Shown here: positions 33,401-46,100 of the stretch, piece after piece | How the letters are laid out: each line of letters begins with the position of its first letter | Numbering within the stretch: position 1 is the stretch's first letter | Assembly: GCA_015680905.1 (NCBI GenBank) | Contig: CM027377.1 | Coordinates: 3,558,501-3,622,500, forward strand | Origin: Coptis chinensis | Taxonomy: Eukaryota > Streptophyta > Magnoliopsida > Ranunculales > Ranunculaceae | Length of the DNA: 64,000 nucleotides | Direction of reading: 5' to 3' | Notes under the pieces: model-generated | Told to the model about the DNA's origin: nothing | Database searches by the model: none | What the model saw: only the letters and a program-made list of their open reading frames with translations | Program-made: the position numbers and the translations under genes

Positions 33401-36400
33401 TATTACTCAAAAAGTGAAAGGAAGCAAGAGAAGAAATGATAAGGTAGATATCTGATATTAAACCATGTTGATTATTCAATTAATTTGGCATGCATCAATC
33501 CTCTTTTCATTTTCTATGTACCGAGGACTCCATTTTCTATAAATAAATTATGTCAGTGACATGTCATATACCCCATGCTCCAACTTATTCCTATGAATTT
33601 TCCATTTTCATATTCTGTTGATGACATGTAAGATAACTTGCTACTTAAATTGATGTTGCATTCACCGTGTTTCACTGATTTTTGTGCAGAAACCATTAGG
33701 GCTACTGTCCCTCTTAGATGAGGAGTCCACTTTCCCGAATGGCAGTGACTTGACATTTGCCAACAAGCTTAAGCAGCATCTTAATTCTAATCCTTGTTTC
33801 AGAGGAGAGCGAGACAAAGCTTTCAGTGTTTTCCACTATGCTGGGGAGGTTGTCACTAAATCATTAGCAAATATTTATTAGCTGTTTATGAAGAAATCTA
33901 GATAGAGGTCAACAGAATGGATTCTCTGCAGTTAATCTGGACAGGACCGTGACAATTATATTCCATAAATCTATATTTTATTGATAGTTCTTGCTATGAC
34001 ATGTTGACTATACTATGCCAAATGTCAGACATCATGAAAGGCATGCTTACTTCCAACTTCCCTATTGGGTTTAGGAGAATGCTTTTGTAACCCTAACCTT
34101 AGCCAAATCTAGTTTCTCTCCCTTCTAGGGTTCCATTTTCTTTGTAGATGATCTTATTATGACCTTGGTAGCTTAATTCGTCCATACCACTCTTTATTAT
34201 AATCATACTGGTTCATTGTTTGACAGTTACTTGATTCTTTGTTCAGGTTACATATGACACCACTGGGTTTTTGGAGAAGAACAGGGATCTTTTGCACTTG
34301 GATTCTATTCAACTTTTGTCTTCTTGCAAATGCAAGCTTCCTCAAATATTTGCGTCCAATATGCTTATACAATCTGAGAAGCCTGTGGTAGGTGCTTTAC
34401 ACAGATCCGGTGGAGCAGATTCCCAGAAGCTAAGTGTTGCAATGAAGTTTAAGGTAAAGAGTTGTTGTGCTCCAACTTGACCATTACATCAGTCTCAGAT
34501 AGTTAGGGAGTAGCTTTTGTGGTTTACTTTCTTCTATTGTTTCTTTCTGTTTGAACGACCATAGCAAGATGTAAATAGAAAACTGAGATTGTGATAAACT
34601 GAAGATGACACAAAGGAGGAAAATGTTACAACCACAACATCAAAAGTTAAAGATAATTGTCATAAGAAAAGTCCATGATTCAAGATTCCTGGAGTGAAAT
34701 CGTAACACCATTTAATTCATCTCTGTCATATTCATTTCATTTTTAAAAAAAGGAATGGACACACCAAAACACTTAGTCACAGCCTAGGGAAGTTTCTTTG
34801 GCCGTTCTGATTACCTTTTTCAGCTTTTCTACCATATCATGTATATGTGTGCAGATTGTTTTGCTACCACCTCGTATACTTGATCTTTTAGTAGCAATAG
34901 TAAAGGTTCAAGGTCTCAAATATCTGTTCTTCACATCATTGGTGGTAAAGTGGTAATGATAGGCATTATATAAAGGAACCTTAACTATTTCATTTATTTT
35001 TCCCTTTTTCCAGAGCCAATTGTTCCAGTTAATGCAGAGGTTGGAGAACACAACACCACACTTCATACGTTGTATCAAGCCCAACAGTTTGCAACGTCCT
35101 GGGACCTATGAACAGGCACTTGTATTGCAGCAGCTAAGATGTTGTGGAGTTCTAGAGGTAGTTCGAATATCCAGATCTGGCTATCCTACTAGGATGTCTC
35201 ACCAAAAGTTTGCGAGAAGGTAAGAAAATGCAATTACGTGCTTTAGTTTGCGATGGGTTCCTAATTTTGTGTATCCATCTCCTCCTCTTTGGTGTTTCTT
35301 GATGTTTTGGACCTTACCTTAGGTATGGTTTTCTTCTACTGGAGAGTGTTTCATCCCAAGATCCTCTTAGTGTTTCCGTTGCGATTCTTCATCAGTTTAA
35401 TATTCTTCCAGACATGTACCAAGTTGGCTACACAAAATTATTTTTTCGGACTGGGCAGGTAAGATCAATACCTTTTGCAAGATACATATCTTTACTCATT
35501 GCATGGACAATGGGTCAGCCACGTTATTCTGCTTAACCTCTTTACAGAGCAGTATTTACATGATCTTTTGGATCATTAGAAGAGTAATCAGATATGATGT
35601 TCGGCGTAGTTTTGATGAGACTTGGACAGTTGTATAATTGTCATAGTAATCAACCGTCAATTTTTTTTGAAAATACTGGGGAAGCTAAATTTCACGACAT
35701 ATATCTTTCGAGCTTGTTTTTTCGATGTATTTCCTTTGCTTTTTCTATTTTCACTACTGTATGATACCTCATCTAAGTTATATTTTGTTCTTTTTGCTTA
35801 AATATGTCTATAATCCTTGTGTACTAAAAAACAAATAATATATATCCAAAGCAGTATCTTTTGCCATGAATGTTTCTTCACTTCTTTTTCATTTTCAGAA
35901 CATTCAACTTTCATTGCAACGTTTTTTTAGCATATTATTAATGCCGTGAAATCTATTCGTTTTTGGTTGGCCGTATTATAATGTTCAGTGAATTGCTTCT
36001 AATCTATCTTATCATAAATAGAGAGTAGCGAGATATTTTCCGTCTCACCCGCATCTGTTTTAACCTTATTACTGCTCAAGTATATATGGCTTAATTTGGA
36101 TCTAAACAATTGGGATAGCTTTCATCAATATCTTCATTTGGTATTGGTTCGACTTGACTTTCTTAATTTAATAAATTTTTAACTATTCTCCTACAAGTTT
36201 ATGTGTGGTTGCTTATCTATGGCCCGGATGCGCAAATCTACTAGAATATAGGTTGGTGAATTTGTAGTGATTTTTCTCATGGATCTTCTGTCCATAAGTG
36301 AAGTTGAAAGTCACGGTATTAACAAAATAGCTAATTGCTGATATCATTTTCTAGCACCTTAACTTCTTGTTGATTAAGTAGACATGTTTATTTAACTCGC

Positions 36401-38192
36401 TAGTTCTTCTTGTTTAAAATTTGCACTTACCATGACTTTCAAAAATAAATTAATATATGAATCAAGATATCCACTGAATGACTTGATTCTTATTTCGTCT
36501 AGATTGGTGTACTTGAGGACACAAGGAACCGTACCCTCCATGGCATTTTACGGATGCAAAGTTGCTTCAGAGGCCACCATGCTCGTTGTTATGTCAGAGA
36601 GCTTAGAAGAGCAATTCTCACACTGCAGTCATGTACTTTGTTTTTCATCGTTGCTTAATTCCTTTATCATTTCCCTAAGTTGTAATGACCAGTTGGGGTG
36701 TCCAAAACATGTTCTGTAACTGCCGAATGGGACATTTTATTTCTCATTTGCTATTGACACCAGAAATTTCCTTCCTTTATTCTTGCAGTTGTTCGTGGTG
36801 CAAAAGATAGAAAAGAGTATGCAATCTTAGTACAGAGACATAGAGCTGCGGTGGTCATACAAAGGCAGATGAAAGTCAGGGTTGCTCGGAAAGTATTTAT
36901 GAACTCGCGAGAGGCTTCAATGATTATACAGTCTGGTAAGAATTGTGTCTTTTATGCTCGAGGATCACATTTCTGCATGAAAAACAAGAGTCCTAACTTG
37001 CATGCTTGAGATGATTGGCAGGCCTGATATCTTTTGATCTAATGCAGTTATTCGTGGCTGGCTTGTCAGAAGATGTTCTAGTGATGTTGGCTTACTTATC
37101 TCAACCAGATCAAAGGTACTGTTGTACCATTTATTTCGGTTTCATAACTATTAAAGTCTAAGCAGCATGCTTTTCATGTTTTTATGGTGCTCAGAGTTTG
37201 CTGCTCTGTTGTTCATCTTTTATCCTTTAGTACGAACACAAAATGCACCTTCAAATGCTTTTAGAATTAAAATATTTTAAAAGCATTCTTTTGAGTCTTT
37301 ACAGTGATAATATCTTCCTCTGCAAAAGTTATCCCGTTCTAACAGTGTTAATTTAATGAAATTGTGAGGAAATATGGTGTCATTAAATCTTCATTTCACC
37401 TTTTAAGTAATCGCCATGCATGAGCATGAATTCAAGTGTCAACTTTCGGTGTCATTTTATTGGATTTGTTTTGCTTCATATTTTTCTGTTTTATAAACTT
37501 GTTACCGGCAGGGTTCTGAGCCAGATCAGGTGCTCTTGAAGGCATCAGTCCTGGCAGAGTTGCAACGAAGAGTCTTAAAAGCTGAGGCTGCTTTAAGAGA
37601 GAAAGAAGAAGAAAACGATATTCTCCACCAGAGGCTCCAGCAGTATGAGACTCGTTGGTCCGAATATGAGCTGAAAATGAAGTCAATGGAAGAAGTGTGG
37701 CAGAAACAGATGCGATCCCTACAATCTAGCATCTCCGTTGCAAAGAAGAGCCTAGTCGTTGATGATGCAGAGAGAAGATCAGATGCCTCGGTCAATCTGA
37801 CTGAGAACAACAGCTGGGATACTGGAAGTACGAAGGGGCAGGAGAGCAATGGTGTGAGACCTGGATTGCGAGTCTTGGACAGAGAGATGAGTGCTGGACT
37901 TAGTATCATAGGTCGATTGGCAGAGGAGTTTGAACAGCGGAGTCAGGTATTTGGTGATGATGCAAAGTTCCTAGTGGAGGTGAAGTCCGGACAGGCAGAG
38001 GCTAGGTTGAATTTGAATCCAGACCGAGAACTTAGAAGGTTAAAGCAGGTTTTCGAAGCTTGGAAGAAGGATTATGGGACTAGACTGAGAGAAACGAAGG
38101 TGATCCTGCACAAGCTTGGTAACGAGGAAGGTAACACTGAGAAATCGAGAAAGAAGTGGTGGGGAAGGCTGAACAGTTCAAGGATAAATTGA
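27428..38192 (+). CDS. Myosin VIII heavy chain
   Basis: I place 23 exons that join in frame to 1166 residues, the usual class VIII length. They are 27428-27757, 28616-28717, 28808-28951, 29049-29199, 29336-29363, 30039-30204, 30318-30381, 30501-30514, 30597-30681, 30867-30970, 31106-31244, 32267-32385, 32734-32886, 32968-33057, 33231-33308, 33690-33848, 34247-34453, 35014-35219, 35323-35458, 36503-36632, 36789-36935, 37048-37115 and 37512-38192. The motor shows the P-loop GESGAGKT (253-260), switch [14 protein letters not shown] (295-307), switch II DIYGFE (525-530), HFIRCIKPN and CCGVLE. Four IQ motifs (about 826-930) bind calmodulin-like light chains. A coiled coil follows (about 950-1020), then a basic tail ending KKWWGRL. 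Class VIII myosins work at the plasma membrane, plasmodesmata and in endocytosis. One exon is only 14 bp. No damage is seen. Confidence 0.97.
31597..31902 (+). repeat. Diverged tandem duplication in a myosin intron
   Basis: Two units of about 150 bp follow each other (31597-31746 and 31747-31902). They share GCACACAACAGCG, CCAAACAAAGCATATCC and a TTATGACxTxAAAGGCA end. A further pair of ~36-base copies (31932-31969 and 32064-32099, CTGAAAGGCATCC/CTGAAAGGTGAAAG) extends the repeated block. Divergence is roughly 15-20 percent, so it is not recent. It may be a degraded mobile element. Confidence 0.75.
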
Positions 38193-39374
38193 CTACTATT
38201 CTACAAATGTTTCATTTTTTCTTTTCTTTTTTTGCATAGCCCAGTCTTTAGGCTCCAATGGTTGGGTTGCTGCAACTACGTCTGAAAAAGGGTTTGGGTG
38301 CATTCCAGTGCCTACATAGTAATATAGACTGTATATAATTTTGTGTGCGTACGTACCACTGCTGTTTAGAAAGTCTTTAATGTCTTGTGTGAGTTAAATG
38401 TTGAGAACTTGAGATAGAGAGCATATTACAAAAGAGAAATAGATGGTGAGCATAATACAAGGACAAGGTTTTAAAAAAATATTCTGTATATTCATTTTTC
38501 TTCTCGTCGCCTTAAGGGAGAAAATGGCAGTAACCCCCTCTATAGAAAAGAATGGATCTGCTCACACTGTAAGTTCATCTATACACCTGTGAAAAAGCCT
38601 GCCCTCAAATATAGAATTATGGTTCCCCAAAAGCTGTTATTCTGCGCTTGCAAATTGCAAATACGGTTCCAATGAGTGATATAATAACGGAAAAGCAACC
38701 AAAATTTTCATGCCCAAGGCAGATTTGTGTAGACATACATTAGGAATTTAGGAGATGGCGTAATTTGAGTAATTTGTAATTGTACTTGTGGCAATAATGT
38801 GGAACGAGACGAGCATCCCATGAATTATCAGTGCCTGAGAGGCTTGAGAGCAAGCCCGCAAGACTGGAATCTTCAGTAAACTAGACCTATAAATCTATAA
38901 TTTCTGGGCAGAGTGAGCCTTCAACAATTCCATCTATAATTAAACGACAACACACAGACAACAAACAAAACAGTTCAAGCCAAAGTAGTTTAAATTCAAT
39001 GCTGTAACTTTTACTTTGAAGAGGGTAGTGAGCATTTTCATCAAAATGTAGAAAATGACAAACTATAAAAGTTAGACATTCACAGTGAAGGAATTGGGAT
39101 GTGTAATACCAAATCTCATAAACACACAGTCGCACACAAAAATGTTAAATTTTTTCGAAGCTGAGAAATGCTACGAGAGTGCTTCTCTATCTATTCAACA
39201 AAACTAACATAACAAAGCGTCAAAGTCATGTATCAACTTACAGTTTGGATACAAGCTAGCTAGGAACATAGAGTTGACAAAATAAACCCATCAAAATGCC
39301 CAGATGGAAAGAGGTTACACTGCACTAAAAGCTAACATTCAGTCATGTCGCCATGTTGGTGCATGGTATTTAAA
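38193..39374. other. 3' UTRs and intergenic stretch
   Basis: It holds the myosin 3' UTR and, from the right, the 3' UTR of the small minus-strand gene. No other gene is seen. Confidence 0.5.
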
Positions 39375-39584
39375 CTAGCAAAAGAAACCAGAGTTGCCAT
39401 TGTCGAAATTAAGGGAGTAGCTGAAAGGGTCGTAGTGAAAGCGGCTAAAGGAAGACCTCTTATTCTTGGCTGCTTGCCTTCTTCTCATCTCAGCACGAAC
39501 CTTCCAAAACAAGCTCCTGAACCTTTTCTTCCCACTTTCGAAAACAAATGTAGGGTCACAGTATAGCCCAACAATTACCACCAT
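39375..39584 (-). CDS. Small uncharacterised plant protein, 69 residues
   Basis: The single minus-strand ORF reads GLYCDPTFVFESGKKRFRSLF, then KVRAEMRRRQAAKNKR, then HYDPFSYSLNFDNGNSGFF. I recall similar short proteins in plants with an ESGKKRFRxLxWRVRAE block and a YDPxSYALNFDDG block, but I know no function. It has a basic centre, a conserved aromatic C-terminus and a short hydrophobic start too weak for a clear signal peptide. A TTTATAAA box about 70 bp upstream on the minus strand (39653-39660) and a normal leader support it as real. It is easy to miss because of its size. Confidence 0.65.
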   Translation of the reverse strand: MVVIVGLYCDPTFVFESGKKRFRSLFWKVRAEMRRRQAAKNKRSSFSRFHYDPFSYSLNFDNGNSGFFC

Positions 39585-42500
39585 TGTTGTTGACTAGTAA
39601 AATTTATCAAGTAACAAAGGAGAGAAGGATAGTTGAGCTGTTGTTGGTTTGGTTTATAAAGAGGAGAGAATGAATGAAATGGGAATTGAAGTAGCTTGCC
39701 TGGTCCCTGGGCACCTAGCTTCCTTGGCAAGGCCACAGGCCACTGTACGTGGGATGTGGTGAGGTTTTGATACTTTTTATGCAACTGCTAGCAGCTGCTG
39801 CTGTCACTGTCTACGGAGGATGCATGGGGTGATGTTTCAGACTTTCGGATCATGGATCACATGGGGGGGTTGGGTACTTTGTGTGACTTTTGGGTTAGGT
39901 TTCTTCAAGCATTCCACCTCGATCCACTGTCTATAGAAGATTTTGTGCTTTTACCCAGTCGTTTTTTCTAGTACGTACATCATCTCACAAGTGGACCCGA
40001 CAGATATACAAAGGTCCTACCGTATCCATCTTTGACCACCTAGTCTTGGCCTGGCCTATCACGAGAATATCCTTATAAAATTAAGAGTTCCGAGACCGTT
40101 GGATGTGTGATCCAACGGTCTCGGATCTCGTCCCTATGAGAATATCCTCGAGATAGAAAAACTCTCTAGTGTTTGTGTTGTTATAGAATTTTTGTATGTA
40201 TTGAAAATTTTAAATACTGTTTTGTTTGTGACTGAGAAAATATGCAAAATTTTGGCCAGTGCTGTATTTTGAGAGTCAATTAGGTGATCTTACACTTTTC
40301 GGACCTTTCAGAGCACCCAAGTACCCAACACTCTTCTGATCCAGAGATTTTTTTCTTGATGGGTAGTTAGATATGACCTCATGTTCAGAAGGCCATGTGA
40401 ATCCTTGTTTAAAAATGTGTAAGGTTGACTTGGTGGTCATTTCAGATTCTCATTTGTTTGTTAGTTAGTTCAAAGAATGTTAAAAAAAAAACAAAGCGAA
40501 GTTTGAAAGTAGTAAATAATGCAGAGCAGAACTTTACATGCATTAACCATCAATTTAGCTTTAACGAAAGGGAGAGCTCATTCATTGTGCATTGGGCAAC
40601 TCAAATTCCCCATATTTAATTTCAATAGCTGTTGGTTTGGGGTCCATGCCATTGTTTGTTGAGAAGCAGCACAGATGTTGTCTAATTTCGATCCAAGAGT
40701 CCGCCTGGTCCAACAGCGGCAATTGGTAATTGACTCGAAATATCGCTTTCCCCTTCCACACCTAGACCGTGTGAGCCAGTGGCCCTTTTCATGAATGGGG
40801 CTGCACCTATTAATATGTTGTACTCTTCTTTAACGAAAATTTTCTTCCAACCACAAGAGGCGAGGAACAATATATTGGGATGTATTTATTGGGCTGCTAA
40901 TAAGATTCTTTTTGTGTCTAGTTTCTATCCTGCCTTGTGTAGTTCTGTGTTTTTTAGGACCATTTAGGTAGATTTGAAACTTTGAATAATCGATGATGTA
41001 CATGGGAGCCCAAATGTTGAACAAATAATTGTGAGAATAACATGTGATTTCACTGTAAAAAAAAAAAGGCATCGATTACGAAGACACTGTCATTGAAATA
41101 GAAAGCAAGTTTGGGGAAATCTAAACAAGTGCTCATAATGGACTTGTGGTGATTGCTAGGGACTAATATACACCATAATTTGGGATTTCAGAATTCCGAA
41201 AATCCAACAAACCGATATTTATTAAATTTCGATATTTATTGTATTTAAAATTTAAACTGATTTCGAAATCATCAATATTTCAACTCTATATTTGGAATTC
41301 TGGAGTTTCGTTTGGAATCACGAATACTGATATACACAATCAATGTATATTATACACGGTCCAGCGTAAACAATTCACCGTATGCAAGTGGTATACTCAT
41401 ATTGCTTCAGAGTGATTTACATCAGCAGCTCACATACCCGATCTAAGATATTCGTCTTACGAGCTCGCATACCCTCACACAGAATGTTTTATTTAGTGAC
41501 ATCATCCATTATCCAGATGCAATCATTATCAGAGCCATATTGACACAACCCATTACCGCAATATACGAACTACCGCAACCACTCTCCATCATTACAAAAT
41601 TCCTACCAACACCAGTCCTACACACACATTTGTACTCGTCAGTACATATGTTGCGCAGATCTTCATACTCAACAACTATAAATACCATCAAAGTATGATT
41701 CTAGATCTCTCCGAAACAACGAACTCGAATTCGATACCATTTGTAACGGATAACTAAAACACTTCTTTACACATTCAAATTTAAGGAACAAATTATTAAA
41801 TTTACAACAGCAATAGCCAAGACTAATAATAAAGTCAAACAGAGAAGATCTAAAATAAAGTAGGATGATGATAAAATAATAATAACCGAATTAAAATTTG
41901 AGGCATGGGGTATCCTGTTGAGCAGTAGACACTTTTCAAACTTGAAAGTCAGTTAGGGTTTCGATCAAAATTATTTACTCAATTCCGCTCACAAACAAAT
42001 TGGTTTCATTGTAAGTAAAGTTTAATTATTAAATTTCAATTGCAATTCTAGGGCTGCAAAACTCTTATTGGAGAGACTTTGGAGCTTGGAAACACTGCCC
42101 AATGGTAATTTTCTATTTATAATTATCATTTCGTTAGGTTCAATTCGGCAAGAGCTTATGATATTATGGACATGCAGATTAATTACTTTTTCGACCCAAT
42201 TTTCTATTTATAACTGGATTCTCATTGATTGCATCCCACCCCATATCTAATCATTGATTGTAATGCGGGTCATTATGTTTGTGGGTGAAGTATTTGTAAA
42301 TCGCCTCCGGGTTTCCCTGCATTTTGATGCTGGTTAATTAAAATCTTGCAGATATTACAACATTTCATGAAATACGACGACATTGTGTTCTATGCTTACT
42401 GTGTTATATAGGTTATAGAAGGAGAGCGAGAAATTGATGAAATAACTATGACATGAAGTTTATTTTTGCGGTTAGTGTGTAAGCTCTTGGTGTAAGTTAA

Positions 42501-43110
42501 ATTGTTGTATCAATTAATTAGCTTTTTTGAATGTGATGGTGTGAATCCCGTTTGAAAGCGGCTCTGATTTTTAGAATAGGGTGGTATTATTCTAATCATG
42601 TTATGGGGAGATTTTTAATTCTTAAGTTTTCATTGCCTGTCATATGGTTGACAAGGAAATTTAAATGTGCTCATAATGTGTTTGTTATTTGGTTTATGGT
42701 TTTTGTGATCTTCAACCTGTTATACACTTTCAGTTTGTTGCTTTAATTGTGATATTTGAAATGGGGTTAAAGAAAGCAATCAATTCTTTGTTCCAGTGTG
42801 GTCCTGGTGCATTGATCTGATCCGCTGATTGGTGTTATGGTATTCAGGATAAGAATGCGGTTTTACTAGATGCCAGAACACTTAGATCCTCTTCACCATC
42901 TCTGTGATTTGACTCGCAAATGTTGCACATTCTTGCGAGGATTGTTTCGCAGCTTCAGAGAGGGACACTCTGCGGTTCGTATTTGCTTGCAAGAACCTGT
43001 TAATGATATGCTTGTATCAATTCTGACGTTTTTGTTTGATGCAGATTGAGACAGCAGATAAGATTACACTTTCTAAGTTTGTTGCAGAAGGGGAAATTTT
43101 TTCAAGTCTA
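39585..43110. other. Intergenic stretch and leader of the SNF2 gene
   Basis: It holds a 15-bp hairpin at 40090 and otherwise AT-rich single-copy-looking sequence. A non-coding leader exon of the SNF2 gene may lie at about 42849-42999, spliced to the TTGATGCAG acceptor ending at 43044. Reading through from that exon in its own ATG frame hits a stop at once, so it is taken as untranslated. Confidence 0.45.
40090..40124. repeat. Perfect 15-bp hairpin
   Basis: CCGAGACCGTTGGAT (40090-40104) and ATCCAACGGTCTCGG (40110-40124) pair perfectly around a five-base loop. The flanks share GAGAATATCC at 40064-40073 and 40139-40148, which may be the remains of a duplication around a tiny inverted-repeat element. 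CCGTTGGAT hairpins occur widely in plant MITE-like repeats. Confidence 0.8.
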
Positions 43111-46100
43111 ATGGCACATCCTGGTCCTATAGATATATTATCCTCAGATAGTGAAAGTGAAATAGAAGTTTGTGTGGAAAATGGAACATCCTTAGCAATG
43201 GAATCTGCTGTTACTGGAATTCCCAGGAAGCTTCCATCGTGGGCATCTACTGCGAGCACCCAGTCAAATGGTAGAGTATCAACATTTTGGATTCACAAAA
43301 CTGCTTCATGTTTCATTGTAATGGCTTACTCAAGTATTATGCTGTTGCGTGAATGCGCAGGTTACATTGGATCATCGCGAAATCACCAATTGCCTCAAAG
43401 AGCATCTTCTTCAGTGGAATGGCACTCAAATCATAACCACTCTTCACAAGTAAAGTTACAGAAACATCCAAGCTCTACCTACAGAGATCATATGACCTTT
43501 GCTGATCGTCCAGTAAATGATTTTCATGTTGAGGATGTTGATGGGAGTGTCAGCTCTCACCACAAAGACATATCTGGCAATATTTTTGGAAAATTTTCAT
43601 CTCAGCAATATCTGAAGAGATGTCTTCCACAATCTCTTCAATCACCTGCATCAACTTCCAAAGCTAAATCTTCAATGGAAAATGGGGCGCTCAGCAAATC
43701 TTACCTGCCATTTGCTTCAAATATTATTGATCCCAAAGTTTATCCAAAAGATAATTTAGGCGGGAAAGCGAACGATGTAAGTAGTAGGTACGACCACACT
43801 GGAGGTAGGCTCCTACCTTCATCTTTGGCACATGGAAAGCTTCTTCCCAATGTACAATCTGCTGGCTCAAGTGCCCCTGCACATCTTTCTGGAATAGAAG
43901 AAAGACCAGCAGAAAACGACGAGAGACTCGTCTTCCAAGCTGCATTGCAGGTGTACTCTCTGGTCCTTCATCACTGCTGAACGAGATAGATAAGAATAGA
44001 TAAATTATTTTGTATTTTCTGCTAGAATTGACGTTGTGTGGTATAGGCTGTCGTAATACTTGTCTGATGTGATGCATTGATAGAAGTCTGAAAGTTGTTG
44101 TTCAAGAAATGTTTTACTTGTGATCTGTTGTTGTAAATTTGAAAAAAGTTCGTAACTATTTTGCATGTAGTTTCCCTTTTCCAAAATGCTGAGACTGGTT
44201 GCCAATTGACTTATTCCACCTCCTTACAATTTCTTTGCGTATTACGAAGCCCAATATTCTTCTTATGACCGTAGGGAGTGGTGTTACAGCTTTGGGTTTT
44301 TTCACCTGGATTGACTTTCATGAACAGATGATTTGGTTTTGAGAGGATTGGTTCCTTTCTGTCCTTTGTTGACAGGAAAACGTGCATATTTAAACCAGGA
44401 CCAAAATACAATTCTCTTTCCATTTCAAATTTTTTCAAGGATTGAAGGTTGTCCCTCTCCAAGGTGCCCTTCTTAACCTGGTGCCATATCCTTGGTTCAG
44501 CGTCAGTAATCTTACCATCTTGGGCAAACATGTCAGATAACGTGCTCCCTTTGTAACACCATCTGGGGAATTTGTTTACCATTTGTCAATATGGAGTTAA
44601 TTCCTGGACTTGGCTTCCTTGTGGTTGCTGTGGTACTGGATCTATTATCTATTTGGCCTGTCCTTTTGGCCAAAAGAGAATGTAGAGTACCATCCCTATA
44701 TTAACCTTTGGGGTATTTAACTGGAGAAGGATCGTAGGCATTTTTAGTCTAAGGTGCATGATGTTACTTGTAACGTTTTGGAAAGCAAAAAGGAATAGTT
44801 CTCTTCGGCTTAACCAGTGGCTGGTAGATATTCTTTTTTATTTGTTTATCTTTTCATGGTACTTGCGTTATGCTTGATTTTCTTAGTGATTTAATTTTCA
44901 AAATCGCCTTTTATGTTTCTTTTTTGGTTAATTTGTAATTGTTTTGTCGTCAGTTGTACTGGATTTCTTCATTTATCTGATGTTGATGGTTTTTGGATAA
45001 AAACGAAGCTTATTCTTCTTCTTATTATTTTTCCAAATAGAATCTTTCTCAGCCAAAATACGAAGTTACTCTGCCTGATGGTCTCCTGGCAGTCCCTCTT
45101 TTAAAACACCAGGTTTGTTTCTTTGTCACATTTTCTCCATGTTTGATGTTTAACTATCTTTGAAGATGCATTATACTTACGCTTTCTTATCTCACAGAAA
45201 ATTGCCTTGGCATGGCTGTGTCTGAAGGAGACAAACAGTGTACATTGTTTGGGCGGTATTCTAGCAGATGATCAGGTTTCGAGTTTGTGTTTGACTCTGG
45301 TTTTTAGTTTCTGTATAACATACCACTGTGGACATCTGCTTAATCTATACAGACTCATTATACTGCTACCTTTCAGGGCCTTGGTAAGACTGTATCTATG
45401 ATTGCTCTAATACTAATGCAAAGGCACCTACAGTTGAGATCAACCGCCGATGAAGTACAAACTTTCAAATCTGAAGCTCTGAATTTGGATGACGAAGATG
45501 ATGATGCCATTCCTGAACTGGAAAAAGTTAGGCATACTGATGATTCTGTTGAAGTCAAAACAATTACAAAGGTGAGGGTTCCAATGCCTGTGTTTCATAA
45601 AGGGAGGCCAGCAGCAGGTACGTTGGTTGTGTGTCCAGCAAGTGTTCTTCGTCAGTGGGCAAGGGAACTAGATGACAAAGGTTACAGAGGAGGCTAAACT
45701 TTCAGTTTTGGTTTATCATGGAAGCACAAGGACCAAAGACCCTGTTGAGCTAGCGAAATATGACGTGGTTCTAACTACATATGCCATTGTAGCTAATGAA
45801 GTTCCTAAGCAACCATTAGCCGATGATGATGATGATGAAGATAAAAAGGATGGAGATAAGTATGGTCTTTCTTCAGAATTTTCCAACAATAAGAAAAGGA
45901 AAACGGCATCTAATGCCAAGAAAGGAAAAAAGGCATCTAATGCCAAAAAAGGAAAAAAGGGTAGGAAAGGACTAGATGGTTCTTCTATTTACTGCGGTAG
46001 TGGGACCCTTGCAAAAGTTGGTTGGTTAAGGGTGATACTAGATGAAGCTCAAACCATAAAAAATCACAGAACTCAGGTAGCTAGAGCTTGCTGTGGTCTT

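Noticed and set aside
43271-43360. Coding read-through of a 90-bp stretch in the SNF2 gene
   Set aside because: It has good GT..AG borders and joins [10 protein letters not shown] smoothly; it is an intron, though its length would allow in-frame retention.
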